This document shows positions 1 to 5,685 of a stretch of DNA of 20,130 nt, in pieces. Origin of the DNA: a virus; the IMG/VR virus record IMGVR_UViG_3300030116_006645, positions 1-20,130 of that record; one strand, given 5' to 3'. The notes beneath the pieces were generated by a model. That model was not told where the DNA came from. It searched no databases and saw only the letters and a list, made by a program, of their open reading frames with translations. A program made the translations under genes and the position numbers. The number at the start of each line of letters is the position of its first letter. Position 1 is the first letter of the stretch.

Positions 1-1136
1 AATAATTGTTGCAGTTTCGTGGTCCAATCTCTAGGGTTCAAAGCATTTGGTAAAATATTAATTCTACCCATACATGCTTTCCGAAACAAGTTTTGATCAT
101 ACAGTTCATTATTAGACAAACTTAAACGTTTACCATCAACAGTAATAAACCATTGTGATTCATCTGATTGATATTTTGTTAAGTCATCAAACTCATTTTC
201 AAAGCCATCACCAATGCCAAACTTTTTTGTTCTACACACACTACTGTTACAAAATTGACACATAGGTTCAACTTTGCATGTGTAATTGTAATCTTTTTCA
301 GCATGTTGATTTATAGTTTTAGTAACTTCTGACATTGATAATTTTTTAGCCATATATTTTTCGTTAAACTCATTAACTTTATCTTGCCATTCCTTTGGAT
401 ATTTTTTCTTGGCATACACCGCATAATGAAATAATACATTGTCCCTACCACCCTCTTGAACTTTTTGAGACATAAGAGTTTCTAAGCAGGGTGGACCATC
501 TGACATTTCTTTAAAATTTTTCTTTTTAGAAAGTTTTATCTTTTCAAAATCTTCTTTAGATACTCTATATTTAGTAACAAGATCGAGGAACTCGTCCAGA
601 GTAGCAGCACTGCCATCATCAAGAAAAGCATACCTATTGTTATCAGTGCCACCAAAGTAAGGGAGATTAAGGAAATTGCCAACATCTCCACGTTCCTTTT
701 CAATCTTCTCTTGTTTTGGAAATATTTCTGAACCGGCATAACCTAACTCCCCACTAATTTGTTGTAATTTTGAACGCATAATTTTAGCAGGTATAAAAGA
801 TTGAACAAAAGAAAAAATATGTGCTCCACCTGATTTAGACCTGCAAACTATTAATGGAAATTTTTCTTGTCTTATTTGTTGTACTATTTTTTTATGATCT
901 AAAGGGTATTGATCTATATCAATACAACCCCACTGACATTCATTGTTATCGTTTATTGGTATGATACCTAAACTATTTATACCAGATAAATGATCTGTCC
1001 ATAAACTATCCGGTTGAGGATGTAATCTAACAATGCGAGACTCACCTGTTTGCTTGCCTTTTTCATTGATGTCACCTTTAATGTAACATCCATGAGCACG
1101 CTCCTGTCCTCTAAAAATTTCTCTAAACTTCTCCAT
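1..1136 (-). CDS. Archaeo-eukaryotic-type (PrimPol-like) DNA primase, 3' end beyond window
   Basis: A reading frame from ATG at 1136 stays open for 378 codons to the window edge, so the C-terminus is missing. It carries marks of the archaeo-eukaryotic primase fold: the metal-binding acid pair CIDID (D73, D75), the nucleotide-binding motif SKSGGAHIF (residues 100-108, H106), and SEIFPK followed by NFLNLPYF (136-161) in the motif III region. A GPPC motif (C217) and a cysteine cluster C287-x5-C293-x2-C296-x4-C301 follow, a possible zinc or Fe-S site. Such proteins make primers, and some also polymerise DNA, during phage replication in the cytoplasm. It is the last visible gene of a minus-strand replication block. 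No Shine-Dalgarno sequence precedes the ATG; a hairpin terminator sits there instead. Primase family is well supported; added polymerase or helicase activity cannot be judged. Confidence 0.85.
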   Translation of the reverse strand, partial: MEKFREIFRGQERAHGCYIKGDINEKGKQTGESRIVRLHPQPDSLWTDHLSGINSLGIIPINDNNECQWGCIDIDQYPLDHKKIVQQIRQEKFPLIVCRSKSGGAHIFSFVQSFIPAKIMRSKLQQISGELGYAGSEIFPKQEKIEKERGDVGNFLNLPYFGGTDNNRYAFLDDGSAATLDEFLDLVTKYRVSKEDFEKIKLSKKKNFKEMSDGPPCLETLMSQKVQEGGRDNVLFHYAVYAKKKYPKEWQDKVNEFNEKYMAKKLSMSEVTKTINQHAEKDYNYTCKVEPMCQFCNSSVCRTKKFGIGDGFENEFDDLTKYQSDESQWFITVDGKRLSLSNNELYDQNLFRKACMGRINILPNALNPRDWTTKLQQL

Positions 1137-1160
1137 AAAAAAAGGCGCCCGAAGGCGCCT
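1137..1160 (-). terminator. Rho-independent terminator with UUCG loop
   Basis: Read on the minus strand there is a perfect 7-bp GC-rich stem, AGGCGCC and GGCGCCT, around a TTCG loop, followed by an unbroken T tract of seven. It lies five bases after the stop codon of the 1166-1924 gene. The T tract runs straight into the ATG of the primase at 1136, so the terminator also occupies the place where a ribosome binding site would be expected. It probably ends or attenuates transcription between the two genes. GC-rich DNA of this kind stands out in such an AT-rich sequence. Confidence 0.85.
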
Positions 1161-1165
1161 ATCTA

Positions 1166-1924
1166 TTAGTATGGTGAACTTTGTTTTTCTACATCTTGCT
1201 CATGTTTGACAGTAGCTGTCCCATCAGAAACAAAATTAGAAAAGTCTTTAGCCATTGCATAAAGGTTTTTATCTTTATCTGATAAAAAATCTTCTGCAGT
1301 AATGTCCCAATTGTACCAAAAACCTTGATCATTTTCTTCTCTTACAGTTTTAAGTTTGTAAAATTTTGAAAACATAGGTGGTGTAAAAGGACCATTTTGC
1401 CCGTTTATTTTTACAGACTTCATCATCGTATTCCATTTACGACTCTTTTTTAAAGCTGTGGACTTCATGGTAATTACACATGGTTCAGCAAGATCATCTT
1501 TAACTAAAAGAACATAATGATTACCACATGTTTCAACGTAGTTACCATTAGGTAGTCTATCTTTACTCCCATCTCTTTTTGTTTTGGTAATGATATCACT
1601 GCTTGCGTCGTAAATATTTACAGGCGCTCCCGTGCTACCTTTACCTCTGTCAACCCATTCAACATATTGTCTTACATATCCACAGGGTATAACAGTTACT
1701 CCCTCTTCGCCTTTAAAGGTTTCTCTAGATACATCATTAAATATATCACCTTCTGTGGCTCCAAGTTCTTTCTTTTCTTCTGACAAAGGTTGCAACACTT
1801 TTAATCTTGGTGTTGCTGTGTCCTGATTGTCAACCGTTTCAAATCCTTTGTTTGAATCTTCTTCAAACATTTTATTGAAAGGTATTACTTCTGCATTTTT
1901 CTTTTTACTTACAGCATTACTCAT
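1166..1924 (-). CDS. Conserved phage protein, possible single-stranded-DNA-binding or replication accessory protein
   Basis: A 252-residue soluble protein with no signal peptide or membrane segment. The start ATG at 1924 has GAGG five bases upstream. The N-terminus is charged and probably flexible (residues 1-35), followed by a compact region beginning TPRLKVLQPLS, with GDIFNDVS and GVTVIPCGYVRQYVEW, and later aromatic residues (FYKLKTV, FWYNWDIT). The C-terminal tail is polar and acidic-to-neutral, as in many single-stranded-DNA-binding proteins. I do not recognise a catalytic motif. Position between a primase and a coiled-coil protein makes a replication role, such as ssDNA binding, likely but unproven. 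It ends just before a strong terminator, so it is probably the last gene fully transcribed from the promoter region near 2800. Confidence 0.7.
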   Translation of the reverse strand: MSNAVSKKKNAEVIPFNKMFEEDSNKGFETVDNQDTATPRLKVLQPLSEEKKELGATEGDIFNDVSRETFKGEEGVTVIPCGYVRQYVEWVDRGKGSTGAPVNIYDASSDIITKTKRDGSKDRLPNGNYVETCGNHYVLLVKDDLAEPCVITMKSTALKKSRKWNTMMKSVKINGQNGPFTPPMFSKFYKLKTVREENDQGFWYNWDITAEDFLSDKDKNLYAMAKDFSNFVSDGTATVKHEQDVEKQSSPY

Positions 1925-1938
1925 TTTTTCCTCGTTTC

Positions 1939-2481
1939 TTATTTTTTACTCAATTTAGTCTTTGAACCAACAAAGACGCCAAATTTGTCCATGGGTATTT
2001 CGTTACCTTTAGTAACTTGCTCACGAACAAAAGCTTTTAGGGTCATAGGTTCGACCCAAACCTTTTGCTGAACGGGTAATCCCAGTTCTGAAACCTTGTG
2101 TTTAAAATCTTCAGCTTTTTCATCTTCACCTCTACCAAAAGATGCTGACAATTGATTCTTTATTAAATCACCATGGCCGTGGTCCCTTAACCAATCAAAA
2201 GCCTCCTCTTTATATTTAGCAGGTATAGAAGCATAAATAGCTGGAACAACTTCTAATTTTGATCCATCTTTTAAAGATAAACTTGTTAAATTCATTTCAT
2301 TCATCTTTTCAGGTATAATTTCTTCACTAATTTTTCTAGCATTCTCTTTTACTTTCTTTAACGCTTTTTCAAGCATAGCAGACTCTTCTTCAAGATCAAC
2401 TAATTTTTGTGACAACTCACTAATATCTTTTAATGCATCGTCTTTTACATCAATACTTACATCTTTTTCAAAATCAATCAT
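1939..2481 (-). CDS. Coiled-coil protein of unknown function, replication block
   Basis: A 180-residue acidic protein. ATG at 2481 has a strong AAGGAG Shine-Dalgarno with about seven bases spacing, located inside the end of the upstream gene. Residues about 15-60 are a heptad-rich helix (DISELSQKLVDLEEESAMLEK and onward), likely coiled coil. The C-terminal part contains AFDWLRDHGHGDLI, LSASFGRGED and KVWVEPMTLKAFVREQ, which look like a conserved folded domain. The helical N-terminus recalls Gam-type DNA-end proteins only superficially, and I do not claim that identity. The neighbours (primase, possible ssDNA-binding protein) suggest a replication or recombination accessory role. It overlaps the upstream gene by eight bases, so translation is probably coupled. 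Confidence 0.72.
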   Translation of the reverse strand: MIDFEKDVSIDVKDDALKDISELSQKLVDLEEESAMLEKALKKVKENARKISEEIIPEKMNEMNLTSLSLKDGSKLEVVPAIYASIPAKYKEEAFDWLRDHGHGDLIKNQLSASFGRGEDEKAEDFKHKVSELGLPVQQKVWVEPMTLKAFVREQVTKGNEIPMDKFGVFVGSKTKLSKK

Positions 2482-2800
2482 CTATTTCTCCTTTCTCAAA
2501 TAGATTAAATTTAACAGGATAGTATTTTAATTCCATTCTATCCCATTTTAAACATTGTATTCTACCACGATTTACGTCAGATGCAATAGCACATGCTATT
2601 CCCATCGCTACAGGATCACCCATCAACAAAAGATAATCATCATCACAGAAATCTTTAAGCTTTCTGCGTAATTTATTAACTGTTGGCTGTGAACTTAATA
2701 CCACTTGAGATCCCTCCGGTAGTAATAATTCAAGATTACCAAAGTCTTTTGCTGAAAGAATATTTCTACCTGTTACTTCCTGTACTACGTAAACCGTCAT
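2474..2800 (-). CDS. Conserved hypothetical phage protein, 108 residues
   Basis: A small soluble protein, first gene of the minus-strand replication block, starting at ATG 2800 next to the divergent control region. A purine-rich AGAAAGA lies just upstream of the start, with AGGG further away. Visible segments are VLSSQPTVNKLRRKLKDFC, the acidic turn DDDYLLLMGDPVAMGIACAI, and RIQCLKWDRMELKYYPVKFN. The pattern is alpha/beta-like and resembles short unknown proteins of other marine phages from memory; no function is known to me. Its eight-base overlap with the following gene and place at the head of the block suggest early expression with the replication proteins. Confidence 0.72.
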   Translation of the reverse strand: MTVYVVQEVTGRNILSAKDFGNLELLLPEGSQVVLSSQPTVNKLRRKLKDFCDDDYLLLMGDPVAMGIACAIASDVNRGRIQCLKWDRMELKYYPVKFNLFEKGEIDD

Positions 2801-2823
2801 TCTTTCTAATCCCTAAATAACTC

Positions 2824-2852
2824 TTGTTTATACATAAAGCAAGTATTATACA
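2824..2852 (+). promoter_or_regulatory. Weak candidate promoter for the helicase gene
   Basis: TTGTTT (2824-2829) and TATACA (2847-2852) are separated by 17 bases, the usual sigma-70 spacing, but match the consensus only 3/6 and 4/6. If real, the TTG at 2824 would be part of the -35 box and could not be the helicase start codon, which agrees with choosing ATG 2881. Confidence 0.22.
2845..2850 (-). promoter_or_regulatory. Candidate -10 element for the minus-strand replication block
   Basis: On the minus strand the six bases read TATAAT, a perfect sigma-70 -10 box, 45 bases upstream of the ATG at 2800. No good -35 box lies at the right spacing (CTATTA at 17 bases is weak), so this is a candidate only. 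It lies in the single divergent gap 2801-2880 and overlaps a weaker plus-strand candidate, so the two transcription starts could compete. Confidence 0.35.
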
Positions 2853-2880
2853 TCAAATTAGAAATAATAATAGGTTAGTA

Positions 2881-4314
2881 ATGGATTATAAATTTAAAAC
2901 AAAGCCATACGACCATCAAATAAAAGCATTAGGTGCTTGTCATAACAAGGAAAATTTTGCTTTATTTATGGAAATGGGTACAGGAAAATCAAAAGTATTA
3001 ATTGATAATATTGCCATGTTGCATGATAGAGGCAAAATTAATAGTGCGTTGATAGTGGCTCCAAAAGGTGTTTATAGAAACTGGGAAAAACAGGAAATAC
3101 CAACTCATATGCCAGAGCATGTGCCATACAAAATAATAGTATGGAATCCATCCTCAACAAAGTTTGTTAAAGATTACGGTGCTTTTATTAAAGACCAGGA
3201 CAATCTTAAAATATTTTTAATTAATATTGATGCGTTCAGCACCTTAAAAGGTCAAGAAATTGCAAAACGATTTTTGATTTCTACACAGTGCTTGATGGCC
3301 ATTGATGAATCAACAACAATAAAATCACCAACAGCGAAAAGAACAAAAACAGTATGCAATTTAAGAACTTTTGCAAAGTACAGAAGAATACTAACTGGAT
3401 CGCCAGTAACAAAAAGCCCTTTAGATTTGTATACACAATGTTATTTTCTTGATCCAGAGCTTTTGGGTTTCTCTTCTTATTATTCTTTTAAGAATAGATA
3501 TGCTGTAATGATTAGCAGAAGCGTGGCTACTCATTCTTTTAAACAAATAGTTGATTATCAAAGACTTGATGAACTTGAAGCAAAATTAAATCAATTTTCT
3601 TATAGAGTATTAAAATCAGAGTGTCTTGATTTACCAGATAAAGTTTATACTAAACGTTATATTGAAATGACACCTGAACAAAAAAAGGCATACATTGAAA
3701 TGAAAAATTTTGCTATTTCCGTTTTAGAAAAACAAACAGTTACTGCAGCTGGTATATTAACACAGATGATTAAGTTACATCAAATTACCTGTGGGCACTT
3801 AATTACGGATGAAGGTAAAACTGTTGAATTAAAAAATAACAGAATTAATGAACTTATGAATACTTTGGAGGAGATTGATGGAAAAGTTATTATTTGGGCG
3901 GTTTACCGACATGATATTAAAAAAATTGAAAAAGCGATTGCACAAAGATACGGAGAGAACTGTGTTAAATCTTATTTTGGTGATACACTTGATGTGGATC
4001 GCCAGGATATCGTTAATGCTTTTCAAGATAGAGAAAATGATCTTAGATTTTTTGTCGGTAATCCGAGGACCGGAGGGTATGGTCTCACTCTTACTGCTAG
4101 TAACACTGTTATCTATTACAGCAATAGCTACGATTTAGAAGTTCGCATGCAATCAGAAGATAGAGCGCACAGAATTAGTCAAGAAAAGAAGGTAACGTAC
4201 ATAGATTTTATTGCTGAAAAGACTATTGATGAAAAAATAATTAAGTCGCTTAGAAACAAAATTAATATAGCTACAAAAGTTTTAGGTGAGGATTTTAAAG
4301 AATGGCTGATTTAA
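2881..4314 (+). CDS. SNF2-type superfamily 2 DNA helicase/ATPase
   Basis: A 477-residue protein with the helicase motifs in order: Walker A MGTGKS (about residues 32-37), motif II as DEST (142-145) rather than DEAH, motif III TGSP (172-175), motif V GGYGLTL (about 398-404) and motif VI QSEDRAHRISQ (424-434) with its two arginines. This is the two-RecA-lobe SNF2 layout used to translocate on or remodel double-stranded DNA, common as a phage replication or recombination helicase. It is shorter than chromatin remodellers and has no accessory domain visible. The frame extends back to TTG 2824, but ATG 2881 is preferred: it has AGG about seven bases upstream and the text before it looks non-conserved. 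It is the only plus-strand gene in the left 13 kb, and it overlaps the convergent nuclease gene by 20 bases. Confidence 0.88.
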   Translation: MDYKFKTKPYDHQIKALGACHNKENFALFMEMGTGKSKVLIDNIAMLHDRGKINSALIVAPKGVYRNWEKQEIPTHMPEHVPYKIIVWNPSSTKFVKDYGAFIKDQDNLKIFLINIDAFSTLKGQEIAKRFLISTQCLMAIDESTTIKSPTAKRTKTVCNLRTFAKYRRILTGSPVTKSPLDLYTQCYFLDPELLGFSSYYSFKNRYAVMISRSVATHSFKQIVDYQRLDELEAKLNQFSYRVLKSECLDLPDKVYTKRYIEMTPEQKKAYIEMKNFAISVLEKQTVTAAGILTQMIKLHQITCGHLITDEGKTVELKNNRINELMNTLEEIDGKVIIWAVYRHDIKKIEKAIAQRYGENCVKSYFGDTLDVDRQDIVNAFQDRENDLRFFVGNPRTGGYGLTLTASNTVIYYSNSYDLEVRMQSEDRAHRISQEKKVTYIDFIAEKTIDEKIIKSLRNKINIATKVLGEDFKEWLI

Positions 4315-4600
4315 GACTGCCGTAAATTATTTGTTCCTCTGTAACATACACTAAATTTACTTTTAATTTTTTTTGTAGTGGTGACAAAATTCTACGAATA
4401 AAATGACCTTTGTGCATGCCAGACTTTCTAATAGATTGTGTTTTCACATCAAACAAATGAAGTTTTCCTTTAGGTGATATCGCTACAATGTCTACAGGAC
4501 ATTGCCTGTGTAATGGTGTAAAAACAAAAAAACCTTTCTTTAAAAGATCTGTAATGACAAGTTGTTCACTTACAACTCCTTTAATCTGTTTTAAATTCAT
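4295..4600 (-). CDS. Small PD-(D/E)XK nuclease (resolvase-like)
   Basis: A 101-residue protein with a compact PD-(D/E)XK core: E12 in the first helix (KGVVSEQLV), D37 in PVDIVAI, and D51-V52-K53 in LFDVKTQ, with Q55 following, an arrangement seen in archaeal Holliday-junction-resolvase-like and intron-endonuclease-related folds. It probably cuts branched or recombination DNA. TTG at 4603 directly precedes ATG 4600; the ATG is preferred. No clear Shine-Dalgarno is seen. It overlaps the upstream membrane-protein gene by 20 bases and, tail to tail, the helicase gene by 20 bases, with no terminator between the opposing genes. The family is well supported; the precise substrate is inference. Confidence 0.75.
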   Translation of the reverse strand: MNLKQIKGVVSEQLVITDLLKKGFFVFTPLHRQCPVDIVAISPKGKLHLFDVKTQSIRKSGMHKGHFIRRILSPLQKKLKVNLVYVTEEQIIYGSLKSAIL

Positions 4601-4805
4601 CAATTAGAATTTCTATTTTTGTTTCTAATCTTATAATTCTTTCTTTTATTTCTGGTATGTCCTTTAAAATTGCTTGTTCCATCATAACTTGTTTTGATTC
4701 GAGGGCCGTGACACGTTGTGAAAGCATACCGTATACAGAACCTGCTGATACAAGTATCATGCTAAGCCAAACGATATTTCTTAAATTAAAATCTTTTTCC
4801 ATCAT
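4581..4805 (-). CDS. Small one-pass membrane protein with coiled coil (possible lysis protein)
   Basis: A 74-residue protein. A hydrophobic stretch at about residues 10-28 (NIVWLSMILVSAGSVYGML) can span the inner membrane, followed by a charged heptad-like helix from 30 to 70 (LESKQVMMEQ, IKERIIRLETKIEIL). This layout fits a phage inner-membrane spanin or a small holin-like protein, and lysis is a reasonable guess, but no lysin gene lies next to it and the match is by architecture only. Two consecutive ATG codons occur at 4805 and 4802; there is no clear Shine-Dalgarno. The start lies four bases after the stop of the upstream virion gene, so translation may be by reinitiation. Confidence 0.65.
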   Translation of the reverse strand: MMEKDFNLRNIVWLSMILVSAGSVYGMLSQRVTALESKQVMMEQAILKDIPEIKERIIRLETKIEILIDEFKTD

Positions 4806-4809
4806 TTAT

Positions 4810-5685
4810 TTAAAAAAAGAAAAATTGTTTTTTCTTTTTTTCCTCTGGTTCTTCCTCAACGACTTCTTCCTCTGCTCCAATATTAAACAAGTTTCTAAAT
4901 GGTGTGAGAAGTAAATCATCACCCATTTGACCTGCCTCACTTAAAACTGCTCTTAAAGGTGCAGGCACGGCAAGTTTTGCTAACTTCTCTAAAGTTGCTC
5001 CGTAATCTCTAAATCCTTGTTCTCTTGTAAAGTCTAAACCAGCTTGTCCAAATTCAGGTAAGTTAGCTATTCCTCCACCGGGCATATCTCTAATGTTTAC
5101 GACACCAGGATTAGTGACAAACGGTAATAAAGATTTTAAATTTTCTGCAAAGCTGACATTTACATTTGGATCTCTAAATAAATTTCTACCAAGTCTTCTC
5201 ATGCCTGCCACATCGCCTTGAGCTAAAGGTTGAGCTCCTCGCATTTGCTCTCTGTCTCCTTGAAACATTTTATTAATTAACAATTGATAAACATTTCTAC
5301 CTTCATTAGGATCTGTAGTAAAAGCCCCAATCCCTGTTAATGGAGCTTTAATATAATTTAAAACTTCTCTATCCAACAATCCTGCAGGGTTAGTCTCATT
5401 TAAAGTGTTTATAAATTGAAAAGCTTCATCTTGATTACGTAAATCTTTCAATTGTTCGTTAAGTGGGTTTTTATCGACTTGTAAAGTAAAAGAACCATCA
5501 TCACTAGGAGGTCCACTCAAATTTATTTGATCTTTAAAAACTTCAGGCCTATTTTCCTGAGTTCTACTTGAACCAGCAGAGAATGCTGCTACTTGTCTTT
5601 CTGCATCTGAAGCTGAGGTACCTTTAGTTACAGTATATTCTTTAGCACCTGATAAACCTGCTATGTATGCTTCTCTTGCACTCAT
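4810..5685 (-). CDS. Putative virion-associated protein, 291 residues
   Basis: The last of five large minus-strand genes linked by one-base overlaps. It starts at ATG 5685 inside TAATG shared with the stop of the 987-codon gene. The N-terminus is Ala/Ser/Gly-rich (REAYIAGLSGAKEY, AAFSAGSS); the middle has helical segments (AFQFINTLNE, RNVYQLLINKMFQG) and a Pro/Gly loop NIRDMPGGGIANLPEFG. The C-terminus is strongly biased: acidic (AEEEVVEEEPEE), then KKKKQ, then four phenylalanines. No enzyme motif is seen. Operon position and composition suggest an internal or structural virion protein, but I do not recognise the family. The odd tail is encoded by a perfect hairpin at 4812-4841. Confidence 0.7.
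   Translation of the reverse strand: MSAREAYIAGLSGAKEYTVTKGTSASDAERQVAAFSAGSSRTQENRPEVFKDQINLSGPPSDDGSFTLQVDKNPLNEQLKDLRNQDEAFQFINTLNETNPAGLLDREVLNYIKAPLTGIGAFTTDPNEGRNVYQLLINKMFQGDREQMRGAQPLAQGDVAGMRRLGRNLFRDPNVNVSFAENLKSLLPFVTNPGVVNIRDMPGGGIANLPEFGQAGLDFTREQGFRDYGATLEKLAKLAVPAPLRAVLSEAGQMGDDLLLTPFRNLFNIGAEEEVVEEEPEEKKKKQFFFF
4812..4841 (-). repeat. Perfect A/T hairpin at the 3' end of the 291-codon gene
   Basis: Positions 4812-4824 and 4829-4841 are perfect 13-base inverted arms (seven A, G, five A against the complement) around a four-base loop. It lies inside the last codons of the 4810-5685 gene, where it encodes a lysine run, one glutamine and a phenylalanine run before the stop. The RNA would form an A-U hairpin immediately before the next gene. 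It may slow or stop transcription in either direction or protect mRNA ends. The symmetry is certain; the function is not. Confidence 0.6.

Noticed and set aside
536-739. Hydrophobic 67-codon minus-strand frame resembling a membrane protein
   Set aside because: It lies wholly inside the primase gene in another frame of the same strand, across the conserved NFLNLPYF region; the hydrophobicity comes from the frame shift of A/T-rich codons.
2824-2880. TTG start 19 codons upstream for the helicase
   Set aside because: It coincides with a possible -35 box, has no Shine-Dalgarno, and the added residues are not part of the helicase fold.
3829-4138. Frames on both strands inside the helicase gene
   Set aside because: They overlap conserved motifs V and VI of the SNF2 helicase in other frames and have no ribosome binding site or recognisable domain.
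4295-4330. Terminator between the convergent helicase and nuclease genes
   Set aside because: No stem followed by a T tract on either strand was found near 4295-4330; the genes simply overlap.
4657-4914. Plus-strand frame of 85 codons crossing the membrane-protein gene and hairpin
   Set aside because: Its Phe/Leu-rich text reflects the T tracts of the hairpin; the opposite strand carries two well-joined genes.
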